Positions 36,380 to 45,221 of a DNA stretch of 64,000 bases are shown piece by piece. Made by a program: the position numbers and the translations under genes. A model generated the notes under the pieces. The model was not told the origin of the DNA, ran no database searches, and saw only the letters and a program-made list of their open reading frames with translations. The stretch lies in NCBI GenBank assembly GCA_030427805.1, contig JAUICP010000001.1:1116001-1180000 (forward strand). The letters are read 5' to 3'. The DNA comes from Bdellovibrionia bacterium. GTDB lineage: Bacteria; Bdellovibrionota; Bdellovibrionia; Bdellovibrionales; JAGQZY01. Within the stretch, counting starts at the first letter, position 1. Each line of letters starts with the position of its first letter.

Positions 36380-37648
36380 ATGTTATCTTCTGTTCAAAAA
36401 GCATTGTTGTTCGTTGCAGCGACTTTGATTCTTATTTTCTTTCAAAACTGTGGTCCCGCTGGATTTGAACCAGTTGATGGACTGAATCTCGGTTTACAGC
36501 AACAATTAGATTTACCCTCGGAAGAACCAACTCCGGATCCCACGCCATTAGAAGTGGCTGAAGAATATGCGACCCTAGACAGTTTTAATGATGCTTTTCC
36601 TGCGGGTGACTTTGTAGACGATTGTCTCACTGACGATAACTACAATGCCTGTCTTGTTTATAAAGATCCCGTTTCGGCAAACAATGGACCATTTGCAGTC
36701 CCTTTGAATCGAGCGAACTCGACACCTCAAGTTGAACTGAGAATTTTTAACTACGGAATTAATCTTCCTGAAGATGGTCAATTAACAAATGCCCACTACA
36801 CCATTGTCAATCCAACCGGAACCGTCACCGAGGCCAAGGCCGATGGCTCTTGGAAGTATAGTTTCGCCGGAGATACCAATCATGATGTGGGACAGATCAA
36901 TGCCTTCTACTGGCTCAATCGTCAAATTACATACATGAAAGAACGCACGGGACGATTCTATGCTGAAAACCGTGATATAACAGTCTTTGCCTACGATGAT
37001 ATTAACGCCAACGCTTATTGGAGTTTTGTCGATCAAGAGATTCACATGGGATATGCTCCTGATGATCCCGATGGTGATTTATCGGTCGATGTTTCTGTTC
37101 TGGCTCATGAAGCGGGTCACGGAAATGTTTACTGGGGAACCAGACAGCAAGTTCGAGGTTCAGAACTCTGCCAGGCCGGAAATCCCAATTCGGGTCCGTG
37201 TTGCCCGGATGCAGACGGTTGCTATGATGCTATGAATGAGGCTATCGGTGATATTCATAGCTTTATCCTCTTCAATGATTTACCACCGGCAATTGGTTTG
37301 TACTTTTTTAATGATACCGACGGTTTAAGAGACCCGGCGATCGTTCAAGATAACAACTTAACGGCTCAGCAAGTCGCCGATGCAGCTGGAAGAAGAATTC
37401 ACAATACAGGGCTAACCTATAGTTCAGTCTGGTATGAGATTTGGGCCAAGTACAAAGCCCAGGGCAATGAAAAGGTCATCGAAGAAATATTTACTGAGCA
37501 CATCGCTGCCCTCGATGCTAATGACAATTTCACGAGCGCTTTCGACATTATAGAGACGGTGACTCCCGTGGTTGATCCCGTCAATGCGGCGCAAATTATT
37601 CAAGATTTTCAGGCAGAGTACGATCGGTTAGTTATAACTCGAAACTAA
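36380..37648 (+). CDS. Thermolysin-like (gluzincin) zinc metallopeptidase lipoprotein without own propeptide
   Basis: A 422-residue lipoprotein with a FFQNC signal (Cys24) and a Pro/Glu-rich linker. LAHEAGHGNV gives zinc ligands His243 and His247 and catalytic Glu244. MNEAIGDIHSF gives the third ligand Glu287, exactly the NExxxD form of the thermolysin clan. The interval between the second His and Glu (40 residues) is about twice that of thermolysin and holds a Cys cluster (C...CC...C). There is no FTP or PepSY propeptide upstream of the catalytic region. Such domains are encoded by the next gene, whose TTG start follows the stop codon directly. ATG 36380 is chosen for its GGGAG. Confidence 0.82.
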   Translation: MLSSVQKALLFVAATLILIFFQNCGPAGFEPVDGLNLGLQQQLDLPSEEPTPDPTPLEVAEEYATLDSFNDAFPAGDFVDDCLTDDNYNACLVYKDPVSANNGPFAVPLNRANSTPQVELRIFNYGINLPEDGQLTNAHYTIVNPTGTVTEAKADGSWKYSFAGDTNHDVGQINAFYWLNRQITYMKERTGRFYAENRDITVFAYDDINANAYWSFVDQEIHMGYAPDDPDGDLSVDVSVLAHEAGHGNVYWGTRQQVRGSELCQAGNPNSGPCCPDADGCYDAMNEAIGDIHSFILFNDLPPAIGLYFFNDTDGLRDPAIVQDNNLTAQQVADAAGRRIHNTGLTYSSVWYEIWAKYKAQGNEKVIEEIFTEHIAALDANDNFTSAFDIIETVTPVVDPVNAAQIIQDFQAEYDRLVITRN

Positions 37649-38515
37649 TTGGATTTTCTAGTGTTTCAAAAGAAGTTCTCCAGATATTTAGTCTGGGCCC
37701 TGGCATTTTGTCTTGGTTTTGTCTTTAAGTTTTTACTTGATGAGGGCACTTCTCACTTCAATTTTTCAGCTGACCAAGAAGTTAAGCGCTCCCACTATTC
37801 GTCAACAGATTCGCAAAAAAGCGAGGATGATCCATCTGAGAAGGAGGATCTCGCTCGAAGCGATCAGAAGCCCCAGCAGTCCCGTCAGCCGGCCGCCAGT
37901 CAAAGTCCATCTAACAAGCCTGGTACGATTCCCAATCGCTTACTGGCCTATTTAGAAGCCCACGGCACCGGAAAATGGAAGGCGCGAGCTAACCCCAAAG
38001 GAGAGCTGTATCGCTTTACAGGTGGTCGCATTGAAGGTGTCGGCCGTTCAAAAGAGAAGCTCACAGAATTCGTCGGTGGATTCGCCGAAACCATGGGAAT
38101 TCCCAGTAATCAAGTTTTGCAAAAAATAGAGTCTGACGAATTGCGATCATCAAAAATATTCGATGCCCTTCAAACTTATGAGGGGATGGATGTCTTTCAG
38201 TCGTGGTTGCGTTTAATGACTGATAAACGCACGGGTGAGGCCTATCTTGTGAATAACAAATTGAAAATTCTCGAGCCAGACATCAATACCCAAGTTAATT
38301 TCAACAGGGATGATGCTTATGATGTTTTAACTCGCCATTTTGGTGACGAGTTTAAAAAGGTAAAAAGAGATTGGGGCCCGGTGGTTTGGGCTGATTCCAG
38401 TCCGCACCAACTTGCGTTTGTATTTATCGTACAAACTTCAAAATCAACCTACCGTAGTGTCGTTGGAGCTTCGAGCGAAAAGGTTCTCATCAGCGAACAA
38501 CTGCCCATGCATTGA
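37649..38515 (+). CDS. Membrane-anchored FTP/PepSY-like protein, apparent separate propeptide of the thermolysin-like enzyme
   Basis: A 288-residue protein with one N-terminal membrane helix (about 12-32), then a long polar Ser/Gln/Pro linker. The folded part (about 95-285) resembles the propeptide of thermolysin-type proteases. FETMGIP then FDALQTYEGMDVFQSWLRLM and the G-EAYLVNNKLKI strand look like an FTP domain. The following DDAYDVL...FVFIVQTSKSTYRSV resembles a PepSY domain. In known M4 enzymes these domains are part of the precursor and act as folding chaperone and inhibitor. Here they are a separate anchored protein directly behind the protease gene. The TTG start abuts the protease stop without a gap. 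Confidence 0.62.
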   Translation: MDFLVFQKKFSRYLVWALAFCLGFVFKFLLDEGTSHFNFSADQEVKRSHYSSTDSQKSEDDPSEKEDLARSDQKPQQSRQPAASQSPSNKPGTIPNRLLAYLEAHGTGKWKARANPKGELYRFTGGRIEGVGRSKEKLTEFVGGFAETMGIPSNQVLQKIESDELRSSKIFDALQTYEGMDVFQSWLRLMTDKRTGEAYLVNNKLKILEPDINTQVNFNRDDAYDVLTRHFGDEFKKVKRDWGPVVWADSSPHQLAFVFIVQTSKSTYRSVVGASSEKVLISEQLPMH

Positions 38516-38551
38516 TTAAAACTTCACATTATAGACTTTACGATTTTGGTT

Positions 38552-39523
38552 TTAGTCCACACTCGAGCGTTCGGGGCTAATCATCGGGTAATGGACAGAG
38601 GTTTGTTTGACCCGCTCTAAGTTTGATTCGAAGCTAACACTCTCAAGAACGATGGTTGTAGTCCTTGGCGAGTGAGTCACTGTTTGGATCGGTCCGCATT
38701 GGACTTTGGTTTTTAAATAAGTGTTGTCACTAGAAACATAATCTTCAATACATATATATTTTTTGCCCACGTAATTTTTTGGAAAGCGCTGTGACGAATC
38801 GGCGGAACCTCTCGATCGTTCGGAGTAGAGAACTCGAGCATTGGAAATATCTTCGATAAAATCTGCTGAGGATTGCACACCCTTGATTTGATTTGAATTT
38901 TGCTTGAGAAAGCCGGTGAGGATCGATTTGTCGAGAGTCGGCCACCTTCGTGTGCTGTTAATAAGAATGATTTCGGTCGAAACCAATGCTTTATGGGGAT
39001 TGCATGTGCGGTGGAAGGCACTCATCTTATAGCAAAAGGTCTCAGAATTATTAATTTTTGAAAGCCCAGATAGGGGTGTTCTGCAAACATAGTGATCTTT
39101 ACTATGGGAGTGATCTGATTTTTCATCGTAATTACAAACGGCAAAAATGTAATTTCCAGAACGAACAGCGTACTTGAGATGGCTGCCAATATGATGCCCG
39201 TATTTCTGTCCGACCTTTGTTCTAATGGTGTCGAGATCCTGGTGCCCATAGCATGTTACGGGAATAACTCGGCCCCCTTTTCGATGAACGATTTGGCCGT
39301 TCTCTTCGGCATGGCAGGAAATAAACTTTGAAATATCTTCAGAATCCAATCTCAATTCGTCACTAATGTGGTTCATTAAATTATTTTCGAAGGCAATACC
39401 ATTCGGAGAGATCGCAGAGTGAAGTCTTGTCAATGGGCGTGTAATTGGTCCCCAGGTATTTTGCGCTAAAATAGGCAAAGAAAGTTGCATTGTAAGCACG
39501 AAAAGAGCGATTCGGATGAGCAT
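38552..39523 (-). CDS. Secreted Cys-containing protein of unknown function
   Basis: A 323-residue exported protein (signal peptide MLIRIALFVL...LPILA). The mature part holds about eight cysteines (CHAEEN, VTCYGH, AVCNYD, YVCRTP, FCYK, TCNPH, ICIED, QCGP), suggesting a disulfide-stabilised periplasmic or secreted protein. It has no motif I recognise, although several His residues cluster with the Cys residues (HSHSKDHYVC). AAGGAA precedes ATG 39523, and an upstream ATG at 39568 has none. It is a single gene with a 300-base gap behind its start. Confidence 0.6.
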   Translation of the reverse strand: MLIRIALFVLTMQLSLPILAQNTWGPITRPLTRLHSAISPNGIAFENNLMNHISDELRLDSEDISKFISCHAEENGQIVHRKGGRVIPVTCYGHQDLDTIRTKVGQKYGHHIGSHLKYAVRSGNYIFAVCNYDEKSDHSHSKDHYVCRTPLSGLSKINNSETFCYKMSAFHRTCNPHKALVSTEIILINSTRRWPTLDKSILTGFLKQNSNQIKGVQSSADFIEDISNARVLYSERSRGSADSSQRFPKNYVGKKYICIEDYVSSDNTYLKTKVQCGPIQTVTHSPRTTTIVLESVSFESNLERVKQTSVHYPMISPERSSVD

Positions 39524-39669
39524 AGTGAATTCCTTTGAATGATAACAGTCACTCATTGAGCAATTCATATACCAAGGGATTGATAGAAAGTGGGGGCCGC
39601 GAAGTTTATATTATCAAAGTAAAAACTTGGCGCTGATCGTTGAGATTCTAAACCGGTCATAATAAGCTG

Positions 39670-39840
39670 CAAAAACCAGGTCAAAGGTCTCACATTGAGA
39701 CGGAGCGATGATAATTTTCGCTCGAACCTGGACTCTAGGCTGGCTCTAGGGTTTGGACTGTTTAATCCAATACCTTAGATATGAGTGAGTGAAGGCTTCA
39801 TCTCGACATTCGCCTTGATATTTTACTCACTCCGAACCAC
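39670..39840 (+). ncRNA. Candidate structured leader RNA of the lytic transglycosylase gene
   Basis: This is most of the 358-base gap between 39523 and 39882. CCAGGT (39676-39681) pairs with ACCTGG (39726-39731) and encloses two perfect six-pair hairpins, GTCTCA/TGAGAC (39687-39701) and GAGCGA/TCGCTC (39703-39723), forming a three-way junction. Then come TTGGA/TCCAA (39753-39770) and a long hairpin: GAGTGAGT (39783-39790) with ACTCACTC (39825-39832) enclosing AAGGC/GCCTT (39792-39816). A CATAAT box at 39658-39663 could be the -10. No T-run follows, so it reads into the next gene as a leader. It matches no riboswitch class I know. Confidence 0.5.
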
Positions 39841-39881
39841 AATTTTGGCATAGAAATAGGTTTCTCGACTTCGATTTTGCC

Positions 39882-42383
39882 ATGGAGATTGGCTATTATA
39901 GAAAGACAGGGAGGTTAACGATTTTAAAGACTTATAGTGCCCAATTCATTCTTGCTCTTCTTCTTAGTTTTGCTCCCTCTCACCCTGTTTTTGCGGATAC
40001 ACCGAGTCCCCTGAAAACGGCCGGTAAACTCATCGAAGCGGAACAACACGAATCGGCACTCAATGTTCTTAATACCGTCATTGAGGGACAATACCCAGAG
40101 AGCATAAAGGCACTCGCCCACCTATCTTCTGGAAAGGTTTACTTTAAACTCAAGCGTACGGCTGAGGGTATTGCTGCGGTAAAAGAGTCTTTACGTCTGG
40201 GCACTCGCATCGCCGACATTAGCCATTTTTATCTCGGGAAACTTTACCTGCAAAACAATAACAATAATTTAGCCTTAGCGAGTTTTTTAGAAACACTAAG
40301 AAACAAACCCAATGTTTTTATACAAAATGAAGCCTACTTCCACCTGGGTAAAACTTATTTTGAATTAAAGAGTTATAAGAATTCACGCTATTACTTTAGA
40401 AAACTTGAGAGAAGAATTCGCGGTAAGGATCGTCACCCCGAAGTTTTATGGCACCTTATTCAAGCCGAAAATAAATTGCGAAGAAAATGGGTCGCTTGTC
40501 GGTGGGCTAGAAAACTTTATTCAAAGTACCCGGCACACCCCTTGGTTTACGACTGGGGAATTGACCTTCAGGCCAATAAAATTGAAGGAGAGCGAACGGG
40601 TTGTGTCGCATCTCCTAAAGTCCAAAAGAGTCGAATTCGTCGCTTACAGTATTCTGGCGAGTCGGATCGGGCCATGGCCGAAATTAAAACCCTCCAGTCC
40701 CGTGTTAGAAAGGGGACGGTTTACCTCGTAGATAGCATTCTCGCCAATTTTCTAATCAATGATGGGAATCCCCATGAGGCCCTTAAAATTTTGTTAAAGC
40801 ATTACAAGAAAGAGTCGCGCAATAAAGATTACCTGATGTTGTTGGCCAAGGCGTCGTCTCGTTCTGGAGAGTTTCAAGCCGCTGTTGGAGCCTACCACAA
40901 GGTTCATAACCTAGCGCCGCGCTCGCGGAGTGGGAGACAGGCCCTTTTTAAGGCTGCATTTCTGAGTTATCAATTCCAAGACTATGATGGAGCGGGCAGA
41001 AAGTTCCAGGAATTCACGAAAAAGTATCGTCGCTCGGGATTGAGTCGAGATTCCCAGTGGCATTTGGCTTGGATCAAATACTTGAAAAAAGATTTTGTCG
41101 GGGCCGAGAAGGCCTTTGCCGATCTTCTCCGACAGAAGAAGCGTTGGAGAAGACGCTGGTATAAGTACTCAACTGAAAAAATTGAATATTGGAGAGCTAT
41201 GAGTCTTTACCGAATGGAAAGACTGACAGAGGCCAGAGATATTTTTGCCAGGCTCGCCCAAGATAATTTATTGGGATACTACTCTGTAGCGGCTAGTGAG
41301 CGCCTCAAGGTTGCCAACCAAAAGATCAAAGCGCTCAACATTAGAGATCTCGCCGCTGATAAAAACAGCGGAAGTGGCAATAGCGACTTTGGAGACCTCA
41401 ATAAAGAAACCGTGATCGCGGCAGAGAATTCTACACCGGCCAGTGAAGAAGAGGAATCCGAAGAGAGCTTACTCGCAGATCAAGAAAATGGTGATGAAGA
41501 AGAAACCCTCGCCGAAATTAACGAAGTGGAAGCTCTCGGAGAAAACGAGGCTGAAGAAGAAGTTATTGTTGCGACCAATTTTCGCGACCCGCGTTTAACA
41601 AGGCGCTTTGAAAGGGCTCGTGAGTTGGCGGAGTTGGGTCTCAATGAATGGGCCTACTGGGAGCTCTACGAAATTGAGCGCAGGACTTCAAATGCTGATT
41701 ATCGCAAAATGCTGATGGCCGAATACAAAAAGTTGGGTGCCTTCCATCGGTCGGCCTACATAGGTGGTATCTACTTTTCTGATACTCGAAAGCGCTATGG
41801 ATACAAGGGCGTTCGATATCTCTGGGAATTCACCTATCCAAGGGCCTATGAAAACCTTGTTTTGAACTATTCTAAATCCTTTAGCGTTCCAGACACATTC
41901 GTCTGGTCCATCATGCGTGCCGAAACTCACTACAAGAAAACGGCAATTTCGCCGGTGGGAGCCATGGGATTGATGCAAATTATGCCTTATACGGGCAGAC
42001 AATTGGCAAAATTATTGGGTGTGAATGGATTTGCAGTAAAGTCGTTGCTGGAGCCCGAAGTGAACGTTCGTTTTGGAACTCGTTACTTAAATCGCCTGTT
42101 AAAGCTTTATCAGAAAATTCCTTTGGCAGCGGCGAGTTACAATGCCGGACCACACCGAGTCCACTCTTGGTTGAGTCAGTTTGGAGAATTGGAGATGGAT
42201 GAGTTCATCGAGCATATTCCTTTCTTGCAAACGCGAAACTATGTAAAAAAGGTCGTACGATTTGAATATATTTATTCACTTCTTTACAAGTCAGGGAAGA
42301 CGAGCAGTTCTTTTCTAGCTCAAGCTGTGGATGTTCCAGTGACCGGAGACAAGCAAACCCGCGAAAATTGGGAAAGCCTCTAG
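39882..42383 (+). CDS. Soluble lytic murein transglycosylase with TPR-like repeats
   Basis: An 833-residue periplasmic enzyme that cleaves peptidoglycan glycan strands. It has a signal peptide, a long helical TPR-like superhelix (about 45-480), an acidic low-complexity linker (about 515-565) and a C-terminal SLT domain. In the latter, IMRAETHYKK carries the catalytic Glu681, followed by SPVGAMGLMQIMP and ASYNAGPHRV, as in Slt70. ATG 39882 has no ribosome site and lies where TGCCA can pair with TGGCA upstream. An AGGGAGG followed six bases later by ATT (39921) would give a better signal peptide, so an ATT start is possible. It may remodel the cell wall, possibly of prey. Confidence 0.9.
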   Translation: MEIGYYRKTGRLTILKTYSAQFILALLLSFAPSHPVFADTPSPLKTAGKLIEAEQHESALNVLNTVIEGQYPESIKALAHLSSGKVYFKLKRTAEGIAAVKESLRLGTRIADISHFYLGKLYLQNNNNNLALASFLETLRNKPNVFIQNEAYFHLGKTYFELKSYKNSRYYFRKLERRIRGKDRHPEVLWHLIQAENKLRRKWVACRWARKLYSKYPAHPLVYDWGIDLQANKIEGERTGCVASPKVQKSRIRRLQYSGESDRAMAEIKTLQSRVRKGTVYLVDSILANFLINDGNPHEALKILLKHYKKESRNKDYLMLLAKASSRSGEFQAAVGAYHKVHNLAPRSRSGRQALFKAAFLSYQFQDYDGAGRKFQEFTKKYRRSGLSRDSQWHLAWIKYLKKDFVGAEKAFADLLRQKKRWRRRWYKYSTEKIEYWRAMSLYRMERLTEARDIFARLAQDNLLGYYSVAASERLKVANQKIKALNIRDLAADKNSGSGNSDFGDLNKETVIAAENSTPASEEEESEESLLADQENGDEEETLAEINEVEALGENEAEEEVIVATNFRDPRLTRRFERARELAELGLNEWAYWELYEIERRTSNADYRKMLMAEYKKLGAFHRSAYIGGIYFSDTRKRYGYKGVRYLWEFTYPRAYENLVLNYSKSFSVPDTFVWSIMRAETHYKKTAISPVGAMGLMQIMPYTGRQLAKLLGVNGFAVKSLLEPEVNVRFGTRYLNRLLKLYQKIPLAAASYNAGPHRVHSWLSQFGELEMDEFIEHIPFLQTRNYVKKVVRFEYIYSLLYKSGKTSSSFLAQAVDVPVTGDKQTRENWESL

Positions 42384-42483
42384 GGGCACCCAGCCTTCTT
42401 GACATTAGGTAGCAAAAAAGAGACAAAATCCCCCAGTCAGAAAGAGTGGTTCCACTCATATTTCTAATAAAGGGGAGAGACGA

Positions 42484-44094
42484 ATGAAAATCTTTTTGCT
42501 TTTCATGGTTCTAGTTTCGCTATTATTCACTGCTTGTACAAAGCGAAGCAAAGACACAAAAATTGAGTTAGAAAATGGCAAGGAGATGATCCTTCCCTAT
42601 AAAGAAACTCTTCGTATTCACATCGTCTCTGAGCCACCTTCTTTGGACTGGCATAAGGCCACTGACACGACGTCGTCCCTGATCACGGGCAACACCCACG
42701 AGGGCCTGGTTTCTTACGACATTACAAAAGAAGAAATGCCACTGCGACCGGCCTTGGCGGAGAGTTGGGAGCCCAACCAAGACTCGACCCAATGGATTTT
42801 CAAGCTGCGCAAAGATGTAAAGTGGACCGATGGTGTCGCTTTCAAAGGCCAACATGTTTTGGACGCTTGGATGCGACTCTTGAGTCCAGATACGGCCTCT
42901 GAATATGCGTACTTTTTATTTGCTATTAAAAATGCCCGAGCTTTTAACGAGGGTAAAGAAACTGATTTCTCAAAAGTAGGTGTCAGTCTTAAAGATGATT
43001 ATACTTTGGTCGTCAATTTGGCCCGGCCCATGTCCTTTTTTCCGTCCTTGCTGACCCACTCAAGCACATTTCCTGTCAGGCTCGATATCGTCGAAAAACA
43101 TGGTGATCAGTGGACTGAAGCAAAAAATATTGTGACCCTTGGAGCCTTTACTCTCAAGGAGTGGAAACACGACGAACTTGTACTTTTAGAGCGCAACGAA
43201 AATTACTATGGGAAAAAGCCTTCGGTAAAATACGTTCTGGCCCGCATGGTTGAAAAGTATTCCACGGCCGTTCGACTTTTTGACTCAGGAAAACTGGATT
43301 CGGTCCACGAAGTTCCTAGTAAAGACTTGCGTAAGCTCCGAAAGAAACCCGAGTTTACGCCCATTCAAAATCTTCTTATCTATTATTATGGATTCAATGT
43401 CGATAAGCCTCCCTACAACAATAAAATTCTGAGACGGGCCATTTCCCATGCCATCGATCGCGATGAAATTGTAAAGCTCCTCGATGGCGGCCAGACAGCC
43501 CTTCGCAGTTGGATTCCCAAGGGGCTTCTCGGTCACGACGATTCTATTGGACTTCGCTTTGACCTCGAAAAATCTAAGGCGCTAATTAAGCAGGCGGGCT
43601 TTGACGACGGTTCGAAGTTACCTCCCTTGGTCATTGGTTTTAACACTAATGAAGATCACCAAAGAATCGCAGAAAATGTACAGTCACAACTTTCTAGAAA
43701 CCTGGGAATGAAAGTTGAGTTGAGAAACGAAGAGTGGAAGGTTTACTTAAATACGCTCAAGTCGGACCCATACCCTGTATTTCGTTTGGGTTGGATTGCA
43801 GACTATCCCGATCCCGATAATTTTATGAACCTTATGACGAGTTACTCTGAAAACAATCGAACGGGTTGGGGAAACCAGGAGTTTGATAAACTCATTGAAG
43901 CCGCTGCTTCTGAGTTGGATGAATCAAAACGCATCGAGCTTTACAAGAAGGCGCAAAAGCTTTTGGTTGAAGATGAAGTGCCAGCCATGCCTATTTATCG
44001 AGGTGTTAGAAATCATCTGATCGCTAAACGTATTAAGGACTATCCCATTAATCCTCTGGGTTATTACCGCTTTTGGGAGGTAAAACTCAAGTGA
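42484..44094 (+). CDS. oppA: Oligopeptide ABC transporter, substrate-binding lipoprotein
   Basis: Binds peptides in the periplasm and passes them to OppBC. The 536-residue lipoprotein (signal ending LFTAC, Cys18) belongs to SBP family 5: SEPPSLDWHKATDT, GNTHEGLVSYD, LAESWEPNQDSTQWIFKLRK, RRAISHAIDRDEIV and FRLGWIADYPDPDNFM. GGGGAGAG precedes ATG 42484. It overlaps the permease gene by one base and is the first gene of an oppABC operon. Substrate may be peptides of several residues, but sequence alone does not settle it. Confidence 0.93.
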   Translation: MKIFLLFMVLVSLLFTACTKRSKDTKIELENGKEMILPYKETLRIHIVSEPPSLDWHKATDTTSSLITGNTHEGLVSYDITKEEMPLRPALAESWEPNQDSTQWIFKLRKDVKWTDGVAFKGQHVLDAWMRLLSPDTASEYAYFLFAIKNARAFNEGKETDFSKVGVSLKDDYTLVVNLARPMSFFPSLLTHSSTFPVRLDIVEKHGDQWTEAKNIVTLGAFTLKEWKHDELVLLERNENYYGKKPSVKYVLARMVEKYSTAVRLFDSGKLDSVHEVPSKDLRKLRKKPEFTPIQNLLIYYYGFNVDKPPYNNKILRRAISHAIDRDEIVKLLDGGQTALRSWIPKGLLGHDDSIGLRFDLEKSKALIKQAGFDDGSKLPPLVIGFNTNEDHQRIAENVQSQLSRNLGMKVELRNEEWKVYLNTLKSDPYPVFRLGWIADYPDPDNFMNLMTSYSENNRTGWGNQEFDKLIEAAASELDESKRIELYKKAQKLLVEDEVPAMPIYRGVRNHLIAKRIKDYPINPLGYYRFWEVKLK

Positions 44095-45221
44095 TGGAAA
44101 AACTCGGAAGTATTTTTGCTTGGGGAGTTGCTGGGTTAACGGCTCTATTGATTATCATGGACTTTTTTGCCGGTGGAATTCCCGATGGTCTCGTCTGGTT
44201 CTACTGTTTTTTTTCGCTGGCAGCTTTAATGTACGGGGTTATAAAAAGCCACGCCCTCGTTTTTGTGATGAAGAGATCGATTCACACAGTTATTTCTTTA
44301 TTTGTGATAGCGACGGCTTCTTTTTTACTTTTGCGAACTCTTCCGGGGGGTCCTTTCGACCAAGAAAAAGCCCTTCCTCCGGCTATTAAAGAGAATATTG
44401 AAGCTAAGTATGGTCTCAACAAACCTCTCATCGAACAGTATTCAGATTATATGTTGGGCTTGCTTCAAGGTGATTTTGGTCAGTCCTATAAGTATCTAGG
44501 GCGAACCGTTTGGGATATCCTTTCTGATAGTTTTCCCGTATCTCTCAAACTGGGGATTTATGCTTGTCTCATCGCCCTACTTTTTGGGATTCCCCTGGGA
44601 CTTATTGCGGCACGCTTTCACAACAAAGCGGCTGATACGGCTTCGATGACCTTAGCCGTGAGTGGTGTTTCGCTCCCGAGCTTTTTGACTGCTGTTGTTG
44701 CCATTCAATTTTTGTCCCTTGGATTTCCTTTGAATTTGTTTGCTCCGGAATTAGTAGAGACTATGAAAGAATATGAAATTCTTCTGCCCGTAGGTCTCTG
44801 GGAAACTCCGAGACACTATATAATGCCTTGTCTGATTTTGGGGATACGTCCTGCTGCCTTTATAGCTCGATTAACACGGGCGAGTGCTTTGGATGTGACT
44901 CAATCTGATTTTATTCGCACAGCGCGGGCAAAGGGCTTGAGCGAACAAAAAATTCTCTTTAAGCATGTTTTAAAAAATTCATTAATTCCTGTACTCACAT
45001 ATTTGGGGCCCCTCGTGGCGGGCATCATTACAGGGTCTTTCGTTATCGAAACTATTTATGCCGTCCCCGGAATGGGAAAACACTTTATTCAGTCAGTGTT
45101 CAATAGAGATTATCCATTGATAATGGGGTTGACGGTTTTATTTTCGTTTTTATTAATCGTGGCCAATCTTGTTGTGGATGTATTGTACAAGGTGGTTGAT
45201 CCAAGGATTGAAATGTCATGA
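44094..45221 (+). CDS. oppB: Oligopeptide ABC transporter permease, OppB type with extra N-terminal helices
   Basis: Inner-membrane permease of 375 residues, about 70 longer than ordinary OppB (near 306). The extra N-terminal part holds two hydrophobic segments before the normal start at RSIHTVISLFVIATASFLLL. The binding-protein-dependent transport motif is present as DFIRTARAKGLSEQKILFKH (EAA loop), and LPGGPFDQEK and FVIETIYAVPGMGKHFI are OppB signatures. Start TGATG overlaps the oppA stop, with GGGAGG upstream. The start at 44073 seen in frame has no role. Confidence 0.92.
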   Translation: MEKLGSIFAWGVAGLTALLIIMDFFAGGIPDGLVWFYCFFSLAALMYGVIKSHALVFVMKRSIHTVISLFVIATASFLLLRTLPGGPFDQEKALPPAIKENIEAKYGLNKPLIEQYSDYMLGLLQGDFGQSYKYLGRTVWDILSDSFPVSLKLGIYACLIALLFGIPLGLIAARFHNKAADTASMTLAVSGVSLPSFLTAVVAIQFLSLGFPLNLFAPELVETMKEYEILLPVGLWETPRHYIMPCLILGIRPAAFIARLTRASALDVTQSDFIRTARAKGLSEQKILFKHVLKNSLIPVLTYLGPLVAGIITGSFVIETIYAVPGMGKHFIQSVFNRDYPLIMGLTVLFSFLLIVANLVVDVLYKVVDPRIEMS

